From Maratus speciosus (lineage: Eukaryota > Arthropoda > Arachnida > Araneae > Salticidae): a stretch of 64,000 nucleotides of DNA. Below, in pieces: positions 23,901 to 36,630 of the stretch. The translations under genes and the position numbers were made by a program. The notes under the pieces are model-generated. The model saw nothing but the letters and a program-made list of their open reading frames with translations. It was not told the origin of the DNA and made no database searches. How positions within the stretch are numbered: position 1 is the stretch's first letter; the number at the start of each line of letters is the position of its first letter. The DNA lies in NCBI GenBank assembly GCA_963932465.1, contig CAWVRF010001058.1, positions 930,001 to 994,000 of the forward strand, in the 5' to 3' direction.

Positions 23901-25850
23901 ATTGTTAGAAAATTCATCAGAAAGCGTTACCGCATATAAAACACGCAATATTTATGAATTGAATTCCGGTGCAGGGCTGAAAATTAATTTCTTAATAAAT
24001 AATAAAGCGAAACCGAATATATTGTTTCAACAATCAAAGCATTGTTAGAAAATTCATCAGAAAGAGTTACCGCATATAAAACACGCAATATTTATGAATT
24101 GAATTCCGGTGCAGGGCTGAAAATTAATTTCTTAATAAATAATAAAGCGAAACCGAATATATTGTTTCAACAATCAAAGCATTGTTAGAAAATTCATCAG
24201 AAAGAGTTACCGCATATAAAACACGCAATATTTATGAATTGAATCCCGGTGCAGGGCTCAAAATTAATTTCTTAGTAAATAATAAAGCGAAACCGAATAT
24301 ATTGTTTAAACAATCAAAGCATTGTTAGAAAATTCATCAGAAAGTGTTACCGCATATAAAACACGCAATATTTATGAATTGAATTCCGGTGCAGGGCTGA
24401 AAATTAATTTTTTAATAAATAATAAAGCGAAACCGAATATATTGTTTCAACAATGAAAGCATTGTTAGAAAATTCATCAGAAAGAGTTACCGCATATAAA
24501 ACACGCAATATTTATGAATTGAATTCCGGTGCAGGGCTGAAAATTAATTTCTTAATAAATAATAAAGCGAAACCGAATATATTGGTTCAACAATCAAAGC
24601 ATTGTTAGAAAATTCATCAGAAAGAGTTATTGCATATAAAACACGCAATATTTATGAATTGATTTCCGGTGCAGGGCTGAAAATTAATTTCTTAATAAAT
24701 AATAAAGCGAAACAGGATATATTGTTTCAACAATCAAAGCACTGTTAGAAAATTCATCAGAAAGAGTTACCGCAAATAAAACACGCATTTGAATTCCGCT
24801 GTAGGTCTCAAAATTAATTTATTAATAAATAATAAAGCGAAACCGAATATATTGTTTCAACAATCAAAGCATTGTTAGAAAATTCATCAGAAAGAGTTAC
24901 CGCATATAAAACACGCAATATTTATGAATTGAATCCCGGTGCAGGGCTCAAAATTAATTTCTTAGTAAATAATAAAGCGAAACCGAATATATTGTTTAAA
25001 CAATCAAAGCATTGTTAGAAAATTCATCAGAAAGAGTTACCGCATATAAAACACGCAATATTCATGAATTGAATTGCGGTGCAGGGCTGAAAATTAATTT
25101 TTTAATAAATAATAAAGCGAAACCGAATATATTGTTTCAACAATGAAAGCATTGTTAGAAAATTCATCAGAAAGAGTTACCGCATATAAAACACGCAATA
25201 TTTATGAATTGAATTCCGGTGCAGGGCTGAAAATTAATTTCTTAATAAATAATGAAGCGAAACCGAATATATTGTTTCAACAATCAAAGCATTGTTAGAA
25301 AATTCATCAGGAAGAGTTACCGCCTATAAAACACGCAATATTTATGAATTGAATTCCGGTGCAGGGCTGAAAATTAATTTCTTAATAAATAATAAAGCGT
25401 AACCGAATATATTGTTTCAACAATCAAAGCATTGTTAGAAAATTCATCAGAAAGAGTTACCTCATATAAAACACGCAATATTTAGGAATTGAATTCCGGT
25501 GCAGGGCTGAAAATTAATTTCTTAATAAATAATAAAGCGAAACCGAATATATTGTTTCAACAATCAAAGCATTGTTAGAAAATTCATCAGAAAGAGTTAC
25601 CGCATATAAAACACGCAATATTTATGAATTGAATTCCGGTGCAGGTCTGAAAATTAATTTCTTAATAAATAATAAAGCGAAACCGAATATATTGTTTCAA
25701 CAATCAAAGCATTGTTAGAAAATTCATCAGAAAGAGTTACCGCATATAAAACACGCAATAATTATGAATTGAATCCCGGTGCAGGGCTCAAAATTAATTT
25801 CATATTAAATAATAAAGCGAAACCGAATATATTGTTTAAACAATCAAAGC
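23901..25850. repeat. Higher-order repeat A, copy 5 (M5-M18)
   Basis: Fourteen monomers, including the 130-bp M11 at 24741, copy 18,311-20,260 at a displacement of 5,590 bp. The tttagg marker in M16 is shared with copy 4. The gaatacc change of copy 4 M6 is absent, so that change arose after the duplication or was lost. Confidence 0.88.
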
Positions 25851-28800
25851 ATTGTTAGAAAATTCATCAGAAAGAGTTACCGCATATAAAACACGCAATA
25901 TTTATGAATTGAATTCCGGTGCAGGGCTGAAAATTAATTTTTTAATAAATAATAAAGCGAAACCGAATATATTGTTTCAACAATGAAAGCATTGTTAGAA
26001 AATTCATCAGAAAGAGTTACCGCATATAAAACACGCAATATTTATGAACTGAATTCCGGTGCAGGGCTCAAAATTAATTTATTAATAAATAATAAAGCGA
26101 AACCGAATATATTGTTTCAACAATCAAAGCATTGTTAGAAAATTCAACAGAAAGAGTTACCGCATATAAAACACGCAATATTTATGAATTGAATTCCGGT
26201 GCAGGGCTGAAAATTAATTTCTTAATAAATAATAAAGCGAAACCGAATATATTGTTTCAACAATCAAAGCAATGTTAGAAAATTCATCAGAAAGAGTTAC
26301 CACATATAAAACACGCAATATTTATGAATTGAATTCCGGTGCAGGGCTGAAAATTAATTTCTTAATAAATAATAAAGCGTAACCGAATATATTGTTTCAA
26401 CAATCAAAGCATTGTTAGAAAATTCATCAGAAAGCGTTACCGCATATAAAACACGCAATATTTATGAATTGAATTCCGGTGCAGGGCTGAAAATTAATTT
26501 CTTAATAAATAATAAAGCGAAACCGAATATATTGTTTCAACAATCAAAGCATTGTTAGAAAATTCATCAGAAAGAGTTACCGCATATAAAACACGCAATA
26601 TTTATGAATTGAATTCCGGTGCAGGGCTGAAAATTAATTTCTTAATAAATAATAAAGCGAAACCGAATATATTGTTTCAACAATCAAAGCATTGTTAGAA
26701 AATTCATCAGAAAGAGTTACCGCATATAAAACACGCAATATTTATGAATTGAATCCCGGTGCAGGGCTCAAAATTAATTTCTTAGTAAATAATAAAGCGA
26801 AACCGAATATATTGTTTAAACAATCAAAGCATTGTTAGAAAATTCATCAGAAAGTGTTACCGCATATAAAACACGCAATATTTATGAATTGAATTCCGGT
26901 GCAGGGCTGAAAATTAATTTTTTAATAAATAATAAAGCGAAACCGAATATATTGTTTCAACAATGAAAGCATTGTTAGAAAATTCATCAGAAAGAGTTAC
27001 CGCATATAAAACACGCAATATTTATGAATTGAATTCCGGTGCAGGGCTGAAAATTAATTTCTTAATAAATAATAAAGCGAAACCGAATATATTGGTTCAA
27101 CAATCAAAGCATTGTTAGAAAATTCATCAGAAAGAGTTACCGCATATAAAACACGCAATATTTATGAATTGATTTCCGGTGCAGGGCTGAAAATTAATTT
27201 CTTAAAAAATAATAAAGCGAAACCGGATATATTGTTTCAACAATCAAAGCATTGTTAGAAAATTCATCAGAAAGAGTTACCGCATATAAAACACGCAATA
27301 TTTATGAATTGAATCCCGGTGCAGGGCTCAAAATTAATTTATTAATAAATAATAAAGCGAAACCGAATATATTGTTTCAACAATCAAAGCATTGTTAGAA
27401 AATTCATCAGAAAGAGTTACCGCATATAAAACACGCAATATTTATGAATTGAATCCCGGTGCAGGGCTCAAAATTAATTTCTTAATAAATAATAAAGCGA
27501 AACCGAATATATTGTTTAAACAATCAAAGCATTGTTAGAAAATTCATCAGAAAGAAATACCGCATATAAAACACGCAATATTTATGAATTAAATTCCGGT
27601 GCAGGGCTGAAAATTAATTTTTTAATAAATAATAAAGCGAAACCGAATATATTGTTTCAACAATGAAAGCATTGTTAGAAAATTCATCAGAAAGAGTTAC
27701 CGCATATAAAACACGCAATATTTATGAATTGAATTCCGGTGCAGGGCTCAAAATTAATTTATTAATAAATAATAAAGCGAAACCGAATATATTGTTTCAA
27801 CAATCAAACAATTGTTAGAAAATTCAACAGAAAGAGTTACCGCATATAAAACAGGCAATATTTATGAATTGAATTCCGGTGCAGGGCTGAAAATTAATTT
27901 CTTAATAAATAATAAAGCAAAACCGAATATATTGTTTCAACAATCAAAGCATTGTTAGAAAATTCATCAGAAAGAGTTACCGCATATAAAACACGCAATA
28001 TTTATGAATTGAATCCCGGTGCTGGGCTCAAAATTAATTTATTAATAAATAATAAAGCGAAACCGAATATATTGTTTCAACAATCAAAGCATTGTTAGAA
28101 AATTCATCAGAAAGAGTTACCGCATATAAAACACGCAATATTTATGAATTGAATCCCGGTGCAGGGCTCAAAATTAATTTCTTAATAAATAATAAAGCGA
28201 AACCGAATATATTGTTTAAACAATCAAAGCATTGTTAGAAAATTCATCAGAAAGAAATACCGCATATAAAACACGCAATATTTATGAATTAAATTCCGGT
28301 GCAGGGCTGAAAATTAATTTTTTAATAAATAATAAAGCGAAACCGAATATATTGTTTCAACAATGAAAGCATTGTTAGAAAATTCATCAGAAAGAGTTAC
28401 CGCATATAAAACACGCAATATTTATGAATTGAATTCCGGTGCAGGGCTCAAAATTAATTTATTAATAAATAATAAAGCGAAACCGAATATATTGTTTCAA
28501 CAATCAAACAATTGTTAGAAAATTCAACAGAAAGAGTTACCGCATATAAAACACGCAGTATTTATGAATTGAATTCCGGTGCACCGCTGAAAATTAATTT
28601 CTTAATAAATAATAAAGCGAAACCGAATATATTGTTTCAGCAATCAAAGCATTGTTAGAAAATTCATCAGAAAGAGTTACCGCATATAAAACACGCAATA
28701 TTTATGAATTGAATTCCGGTGCAGGGCTGAAAATTAATTTCTTAATAAATAATAAAGCGTAACCGAATATATTGTTTCAACAATCAAAGCATTGTTAGAA

Positions 28801-29490
28801 AATTCATCAGAAAGAGTTACCTCATATAAAACACGCAATATTTATGAATTGAATTCCGGTGCAGGGCTGAAAATTAATTTCTTAATAAATAATAAAGCGA
28901 AACCGAATATATTGTTTCAACAATCAAAGCATTGTTAGAAAATTCATCAGAAAGAGTTACCGCATATAAAACACGCAATATTTATGAATTGAATCCCGGT
29001 GCAGGGCTCAAAATTAATTTCTTATTAAATAATAAAGCGAAACCGAATATATTGTTTAAACAATCAAAGCATTGTTAGAAAATTCATCAGAAAGAGTTAC
29101 CGCATATAAAACACGCAATATTTATGAATTGAATTCCGGTGCAGGGCTGAAAATTAATTTTTTAATAAATAATAAAGCGAAACCGAATATATTGTTTCAA
29201 CAATGAAAGCATTGTTAGAAAATTCATCAGAAAGAGTTACCGCATATAAAACACGCAATATTTATGAACTGAATTCCGGTGCAGGGCTCAAAATTAATTT
29301 CTTAATAAATAATAAAGCGTAACCGAATATATTGTTTCAACAATCAAAGCATTGTTATAAAATTCATCAGAAAGAGTTACCGCATATAAAACACGCAGTA
29401 TTTATGAATTGAATTCCGGTGCACCGCTGAAAATTAATTTCTTAATAAATAATAAAGCGAAACCGAATATATTGTTTCAGCAATCAAAGC
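25851..29490. repeat. Tandem copy of 20,261-23,900 (second half of 5,590-bp duplication)
   Basis: All 26 monomers correspond in order to those at 20,261-23,900, including acaggcaat, gctgggctc, caaacaattg, gcaccgctg and ttgttat. A single later change is visible near 27,205 (cttaaaaaat instead of cttaataaat). Similarity in register ends at 29,491, where the next monomer has agagttac and gaattccgct rather than agcgttac. Confidence 0.88.
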
Positions 29491-31450
29491 ATTGTTAGAA
29501 AATTCATCAGAAAGAGTTACCGCATATAAAACACGCAATATTTATGAATTGAATTCCGCTGCAGGGCTGAAAATTAATTTCTTAATAAATAATAAAGCGT
29601 AACCGAATATATTGTTTCAACAATCAAAGCATTGTTAGAAAATTCATCAGAAAGAGTTACCTCATATAAAACACGCAATATTTATGAATTGAATTCCGGT
29701 GCAGGGCTGAAAATTAATTTCTTAATAAATAATAAAGCGAAACCGAATATATTGTTTCAACAATCAAAGCATTGTTAGAAAATTCATCAGAAAGAGTTAC
29801 CGCATATAAAACACGCAATATTTATGAATTGAATTCCGGTGCAGGTCTGAAAATTAATTTCTTAATAAATAATAAAGCGAAACCGAATATATTGTTTCAA
29901 CAATCAAAGCATTGTTAGAAAATTCATCAGAAAGAGTTACCGCATATAAAACACGCAATATTTATGAATTGAATCCCGGTGCAGGGCTCAAAATTAATTT
30001 CTTATTAAATAATAAAGCGAAACCGAATATATTGTTTAAACAATCAAAGCATTGTTAGAAAATTCATCAGAAAGAGTTACCGCATATAAAACACGCAATA
30101 TTTATGAATTGAATTCCGGTGCAGGGCTGAAAATTAATTTTTTAATAAATAATAAAGCGAAACCGAATATATTGTTTCAACAATGAAAGCATTGTTAGAA
30201 AATTCATCAGAAAGAGTTACCGCATATAAAACACGCAATATTTATGAACTGAATTCCGGTGCAGGGCTCAAAATTAATTTATTAATAAATAATAAAGCGA
30301 AACCGAATATATTGTTTCAACAATCAAAGCATTGTTAGAAAATTCAACAGAAAGAGTTACCGCATATAAAACACGCAATATTTATGAATTGAATTCCGGT
30401 GCAGGGCTGAAAATTAATTTCTTAATAAATAATAAAGCGAAACCGAATATATTGTTTCAACAATCAAAGCAATGTTAGAAAATTCATCAGAAAGAGTTAC
30501 CGCATATAAAACACGCAATATTTATGAATTGAATTCCGGTGCAGGGCTGAAAATTAATTTCTTAATAAATAATAAAGCGTAACCGAATATATTGTTTCAA
30601 CAATCAAAGCATTGTTAGAAAATTCATCAGAAAGCGTTACCGCATATAAAACACGCAATATTTATGAATTGAATTCCGGTGCAGGGCTGAAAATTAATTT
30701 CTTAATAAATAATAAAGCGAAACCGAATATATTGTTTCAACAATCAAAGCATTGTTAGAAAATTCATCAGAAAGAGTTACCGCATATAAAACACGCAATA
30801 TTTATGAATTGAATTCCGGTGCAGGGCTGAAAATTAATTTCTTAATAAATAATAAAGCGAAAACGAATATATTGTTTCAACAATCAAAGCATTGTTAGAA
30901 AATTCATCAGAAAGAGTTACCGCATATAAAACACGCAATATTTATGAATTGAATCCCGGTGCAGGGCTCAAAATTAATTTCTTAGTAAATAATAAAGCGA
31001 AACCGAATATATTGTTTAAACAATCAAAGCATTGTTAGAAAATTCATCAGAAAGTGTTACCGCATATAAAACACGCAATATTTATGAATTGAATTCCGGT
31101 GCAGGGCTGAAAATTAATTTTTTAATAAATAATAAAGCGAAACCGAATATATTGTTTCAACAATGAAAGCATTGTTAGAAAATTCATCAGAAAGAGTTAC
31201 CGCATATAAAACACGCAATATTTATGAATTGAATTCCGGTGCAGGGCTGAAAATTAATTTCTTAATAAATAATAAAGCGAAACCGAATATATTGGTTCAA
31301 CAATCAAAGCATTGTTAGAAAATTCATCAGAAAGAGTTACCGCATATAAAACACGCAATATTTATGAATTGATTTCCGGTGCAGGGCTGAAAATTAATTT
31401 CTTAATAAATAATAAAGCGAAACCGGATATATTGTTTCAACAATCAAAGC
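29491..31450. repeat. M-type segment: variant, M16-M18, M1-M10 (14 monomers)
   Basis: The first monomer carries the first gaattccgctgcagg in the window, which creates a PstI site. M16 (29631), M17 (29771), M18 with cttattaaat (29911) and M1-M10 (30051-31450) follow. M4 has ccgcat and M10 has accggat without gttattgc. A private aaaacgaat occurs near 30,860. Confidence 0.85.
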
Positions 31451-33410
31451 ATTGTTAGAAAATTCATCAGAAAGAGTTACCGCATATAAAACACGCAATA
31501 TTTATGAATTGAATCCCGGTGCAGGGCTCAAAATTAATTTATTAATAAATAATAAAGCGAAACCGAATATATTGTTTCAACAATCAAAGCATTGTTAGAA
31601 AATTCATCAGAAAGAGTTACCGCATATAAAACACGCAATATTTATGAATTGAATCCCGGTGCAGGGCTCAAAATTAATTTCTTAATAAATAATAAAGCGA
31701 AACCGAATATATTGTTTAAACAATCAAAGCATTGTTAGAAAATTCATCAGAAAGAAATACCGCATATAAAACACGCAATATTTATGAATTAAATTCCGGT
31801 GCAGGGCTGAAAATTAATTTTTTAATAAATAATAAAGCGAAACCGAATATATTGTTTCAACAATGAAAGCATTGTTAGAAAATTCATCAGAAAGAGTTAC
31901 CGCATATAAAACACGCAATATTTATGAATTGAATTCCGGTGCAGGGCTCAAAATTAATTTATTAATAAATAATAAAGCGAAACCGAATATATTGTTTCAA
32001 CAATCAAACAATTGTTAGAAAATTCAACAGAAAGAGTTACCGCATATAAAACAGGCAATATTTATGAATTGAATTCCGGTGCAGGGCTGAAAATTAATTT
32101 CTTAATAAATAATAAAGCAAAACCGAATATATTGTTTCAACAATCAAAGCATTGTTAGAAAATTCATCAGAAAGAGTTACCGCATATAAAACACGCAATA
32201 TTTATGAATTGAATTCCGGTGCAGGGCTGAAAATTAATTTCTTAATAAATAATAAAGCGAAACCGAATATATTGTTTCAACAATCAAAGCATTGTTATAA
32301 AATTCATCAGAAAGAGTTACCGCATATAAAACACGCAGTATTTATGAATTGAATTCCGGTGCACCGCTGAAAATTAATTTCTTAATAAATAATAAAGCGA
32401 AACCGAATATATTGTTTCAGCAATCAAAGCATTGATAGAAAATTCATCAGAAAGAGTTACCGCATATAAAACACGCAATATTTATGAATTGAATTCCGGT
32501 GCAGGGCTGAAAATTAATTTCTTAATAAATAATAAAGCGAAACCGAATATATTGTTTCAACAATCAAAGCATTGTTAGAAAATTCATCAGAAAGAGTTAC
32601 CGCATATAAAACACGCAATATTTATGAATTGAATTCCGCTGCAGGGCTCAAAATTAATTTATTAATAAATAATAAAGCGAAACCGAATATATTGTTTCAA
32701 CAATCAAAGCATTGTTAGAAAATTCATCAGAAAGAGTTACCGCATATAAAACACGCAATATTTATGAATTGAATCCCGGTGCAGGGCTCAAAATTAATTT
32801 CTTAGTAAATAATAAAGCGAAACCGAATATATTGTTTAAACAATCAAAGCATTGTTAGAAAATTCATCAGAAAGAGTTACCGCATATAAAACACGCAATA
32901 TTTATGAATTGAATTCCGCTGCAGGGCTGAAAATTAATTTTTTAATAAATAATAAAGCGAAACCGAATATATTGTTTCAACAATGAAAGCATTGTTAGAA
33001 AATTCATCAGAAAGAGTTACCGCATATAAAACACGCAATAATTATGAATTGAATTCCGGTGCAGGGCTGAAAATTAATTTATTAATAAATAATAAAGCGA
33101 AACCGAATATATTGTTTCAACAATGAAAGCATTGTTAGAAAATTCATCAGAAAGAGTTATCGCATATAAAACACGCAATAATTATGAATTGAATTCCGGT
33201 GCAGGGCTGAAAATTAATTTCTTAATAAATAATAAAGCGAAACCGAATATATTGTTTCAACAATCAAAGCATTGTTAGAAAATTCATCAGAAAGAGTTAC
33301 CGCATATAAAACACGCAATATTTATGAATTGATTTCCGGTGCAGGGCTAAAAATTAATTTCTTAATAAATAATAAAACGAAACCGGATATATTGTTTCAA
33401 CAATCAAAGC
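31451..33410. repeat. 1,960-bp unit, copy 1 (14 monomers)
   Basis: The order is N11, N12, N13, M2-like, M3-like with acaggcaat, a plain monomer, a ttgttat monomer with gcaccgctg, a ttgatag monomer, PstI-type and gaatccc-type monomers, two monomers with aataattatg, and a gatttcc monomer with ctaaaaatt and aaaacg. The unit is fourteen monomers of 140 bp. The copy starting at 33,411 matches it in order and in private changes. Confidence 0.88.
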
Positions 33411-35370
33411 ACTGTTAGAAAATTCATCAGAAAGAGTTACCGCATATAAAACACGCAATATTTATGAATTGAATCCCGGTGCAGGGCTCAAAATTAATTT
33501 ATTAATAAATAATAAAGCGAAACCGAATATATTGTTTCAACAATCAAAGCATTGTTAGAAAATTCATCAGAAAGAGTTACCGCATATAAAACACGCAATA
33601 TTTATGAATTGAATCCCGGTGCAGGGCTCAAAATTAATTTCTTAATAAATAATAAAGCGAAACCGAATATATTGTTTAAACAATCAAAGCATTGTTAGAA
33701 AATTCATCAGAAAGAAATACCGCATATAAAACACGCAATATTTATGAATTAAATTCCGGTGCAGGGCTGAAAATTAATTTTTTAATAAATAATAAAGCGA
33801 AACCGAATATATTGTTTCAACAATGAAAGCATTGTTAGAAAATTCATCAGAAAGAGTTACCGCATATAAAACACGCAATATTTATGAATTGAATTCCGGT
33901 GCAGGGCTCAAAATTAATTTATTAATAAATAATAAAGCGAAACCGAATATATTGTTTCAACAATCAAACAATTGTTAGAAAATTCAACAGAAAGAGTTAC
34001 CGCATATAAAACAGGCAATATTTATGAATTGAATTCCGGTGCAGGGCTGAAAATTAATTTCTTAATAAATAATAAAGCAAAACCGAATATATTGTTTCAA
34101 CAATCAAAGCATTGTTAGAAAATTCATCAGAAAGAGTTACCGCATATAAAACACGCAATATTTATGAATTGAATTCCGGTGCAGGGCTGAAAATTAATTT
34201 CTTAATAAATAATAAAGCGAAACCGAATATATTGTTTCAACAATCAAAGCATTGTTATAAAATTCATCAGAAAGAGTTACCGCATATAAAACACGCAGTA
34301 TTTATGAATTGAATTCCGGTGCACCGCTGAAAATTAATTTCTTAATAAATAATAAAGCGAAACCGAATATATTGTTTCAGCAATCAAAGCATTGATAGAA
34401 AATTCATCAGAAAGAGTTACCGCATATAAAACACGCAATATTTATGAATTGAATTCCGGTGCAGGGCTGAAAATTAATTTCTTAATAAATAATAAAGCGA
34501 AACCGAATATATTGTTTCAACAATCAAAGCATTGTTAGAAAATTCATCAGAAAGAGTTACCGCATATAAAACACGCAATATTTATGAATTGAATTCCGCT
34601 GCAGGGCTCAAAATTAATTTATTAATAAATAATAAAGCGAAACCGAATATATTGTTTCAACAATCAAAGCATTGTTAGAAAATTCATCAGAAAGAGTTAC
34701 CGCATATAAAACACGCAATATTTATGAATTGAATCCCGGTGCAGGGCTCAAAATTAATTTCTTAGTAAATAATAAAGCGAAACCGAATATATTGTTTAAA
34801 CAATCAAAGCATTGTTAGAAAATTCATCAGAAAGAGTTACCGCATATAAAACACGCAATATTTATGAATTGAATTCCGCTGCAGGGCTGAAAATTAATTT
34901 TTTAATAAATAATAAAGCGAAACCGAATATATTGTTTCAACAATGAAAGCATTGTTAGAAAATTCATCAGAAAGAGTTACCGCATATAAAACACGCAATA
35001 ATTATGAATTGAATTCCGGTGCAGGGCTGAAAATTAATTTATTAATAAATAATAAAGCGAAACCGAATATATTGTTTCAACAATGAAAGCATTGTTAGAA
35101 AATTCATCAGAAAGAGTTATCGCATATAAAACACGCAATAATTATGAATTGAATTCCGGTGCAGGGCTGAAAATTAATTTCTTAATAAATAATAAAGCGA
35201 AACCGAATATATTGTTTCAACAATCAAAGCATTGTTAGAAAATTCATCAGAAAGAGTTACCGCATATAAAACACGCAATATTTATGAATTGATTTCCGGT
35301 GCAGGGCTAAAAATTAATTTCTTAATAAATAATAAAACGAAACCGGATATATTGTTTCAACAATCAAAGC
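33411..35370. repeat. 1,960-bp unit, copy 2
   Basis: This is a tandem copy of 31,451-33,410 at a displacement of exactly 1,960 bp. Its first monomer begins actgttag where copy 1 has attgttag, which places the exchange point near this boundary. The following monomer at 35,371 is unlike the N11 start, so there is no third copy. Confidence 0.88.
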
Positions 35371-36630
35371 ACTGTTAGAAAATTCATCAGAAAGTGTTAC
35401 CGCATATAAAACACGCAATATTTATGAATTGAATTCCGGTGCACCGCTGAAAATTGATTTCTTAATAAATAATAAAGCGAAACCGAATATATTGTTTCAA
35501 CAATCAAAGCATTGTTAGAAAATTCATCAGAAAGAGTTACCGCATATAAAACACGCAATATTTATGAATTGAATCCCGGTGCAGGGCTCAAAATTAATTT
35601 CTTAGTAAATAATAAAGCGAAACCGAATATATTGTTTAAACAATCAAAGCATTGTTAGAAAATTCATCAGAAAGAGTTACCGCATATAAAACACGCAATA
35701 TTTATGAATTGAATTCCGCTGCAGGGCTGAAAATTAATTTTTTATTAAATAATAAAGCGAAACCGAATATATTGTTTCAACAATGAAAGCATTGTTAGAA
35801 AATTCATCAGAAAGAGTTACCGCATATAAAACACGCAATAATTATGAATTGAATTCCGGTGCAGGGCTGAAAATTAATTTCTTAATAAATAATAAAGCGA
35901 AACCGAATATATTGTTTCAACAATCAAAGCATTGTTAGAAAATTCATCAGAAAGAGTTACCGCATATAAAACACGCAATATTTATGAATTGATTTCCGGT
36001 GCAGGGCTAAAAATTAATTTCTTAATAAATAATAAAACGAAACCGGATATATTGTTTCAACAATCAAAGCACTGTTAGAAAATTCATCAGAAAGTGTTAC
36101 CGCATATAAAACACGCAATATTTATGAATTGAATTCCGGTGCACCGCTGAAAATTGATTTCTTAATAAATAATAAAGCGAAACCGAATATATTGTTTCAA
36201 CAATCAAAGCATTGTTAGAAAATTCATCAGAAAGAGTTACCGCATATAAAACACGCAATATTTATGAATTGAATCCCGGTGCAGGGCTCAAAATTAATTT
36301 CTTAGTAAATAATAAAGCGAAACCGAATATATTATTTAAACAATCAAAGCATTGTTAGAAAATTCATCAGAAAGAGTTACCGCATATAAAACACGCAATA
36401 TTTATGAATTGAATTCCGCTGCAGGGCTGAAAATTAATTTTTTAATAAATAATAAAGCGAAACCGAATATATTGTTTCAACAATGAAAGCATTGTTAGAA
36501 AATTCATCAGAAAGAGTTACCGCATATAAAACACGCAATAATTATGAATTGAATTCCGGTGCAGGGCTGAAAATTAATTTCTTAATAAATAATAAAGCGA
36601 AACCGAATATATTGTTTCAACAATGAAAGC
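35371..36630. repeat. 700-bp five-monomer repeat (1.8 copies)
   Basis: The order is an agtgttac/gcaccgctg/attgattt monomer, a gaatccc monomer, a PstI-type monomer, an aattatg monomer and a gatttcc monomer with ctaaaaatt. It starts at 35371, and its first four members recur from 36071 to 36,630. In the first copy the PstI-type monomer has tttattaaat. In the second the gaatccc monomer has attatttaaa, which breaks the 14-bp palindrome. Confidence 0.85.

Noticed and set aside
32152..32352. 66-codon open reading frame, also at 34112-34312 and 45432-45632
   Set aside because: It is one monomer read to its end plus a second frame of the next monomer, opened by a TAG-to-TAT change at the boundary. 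The first two are the same place in the two copies of the 1,960-bp duplication.
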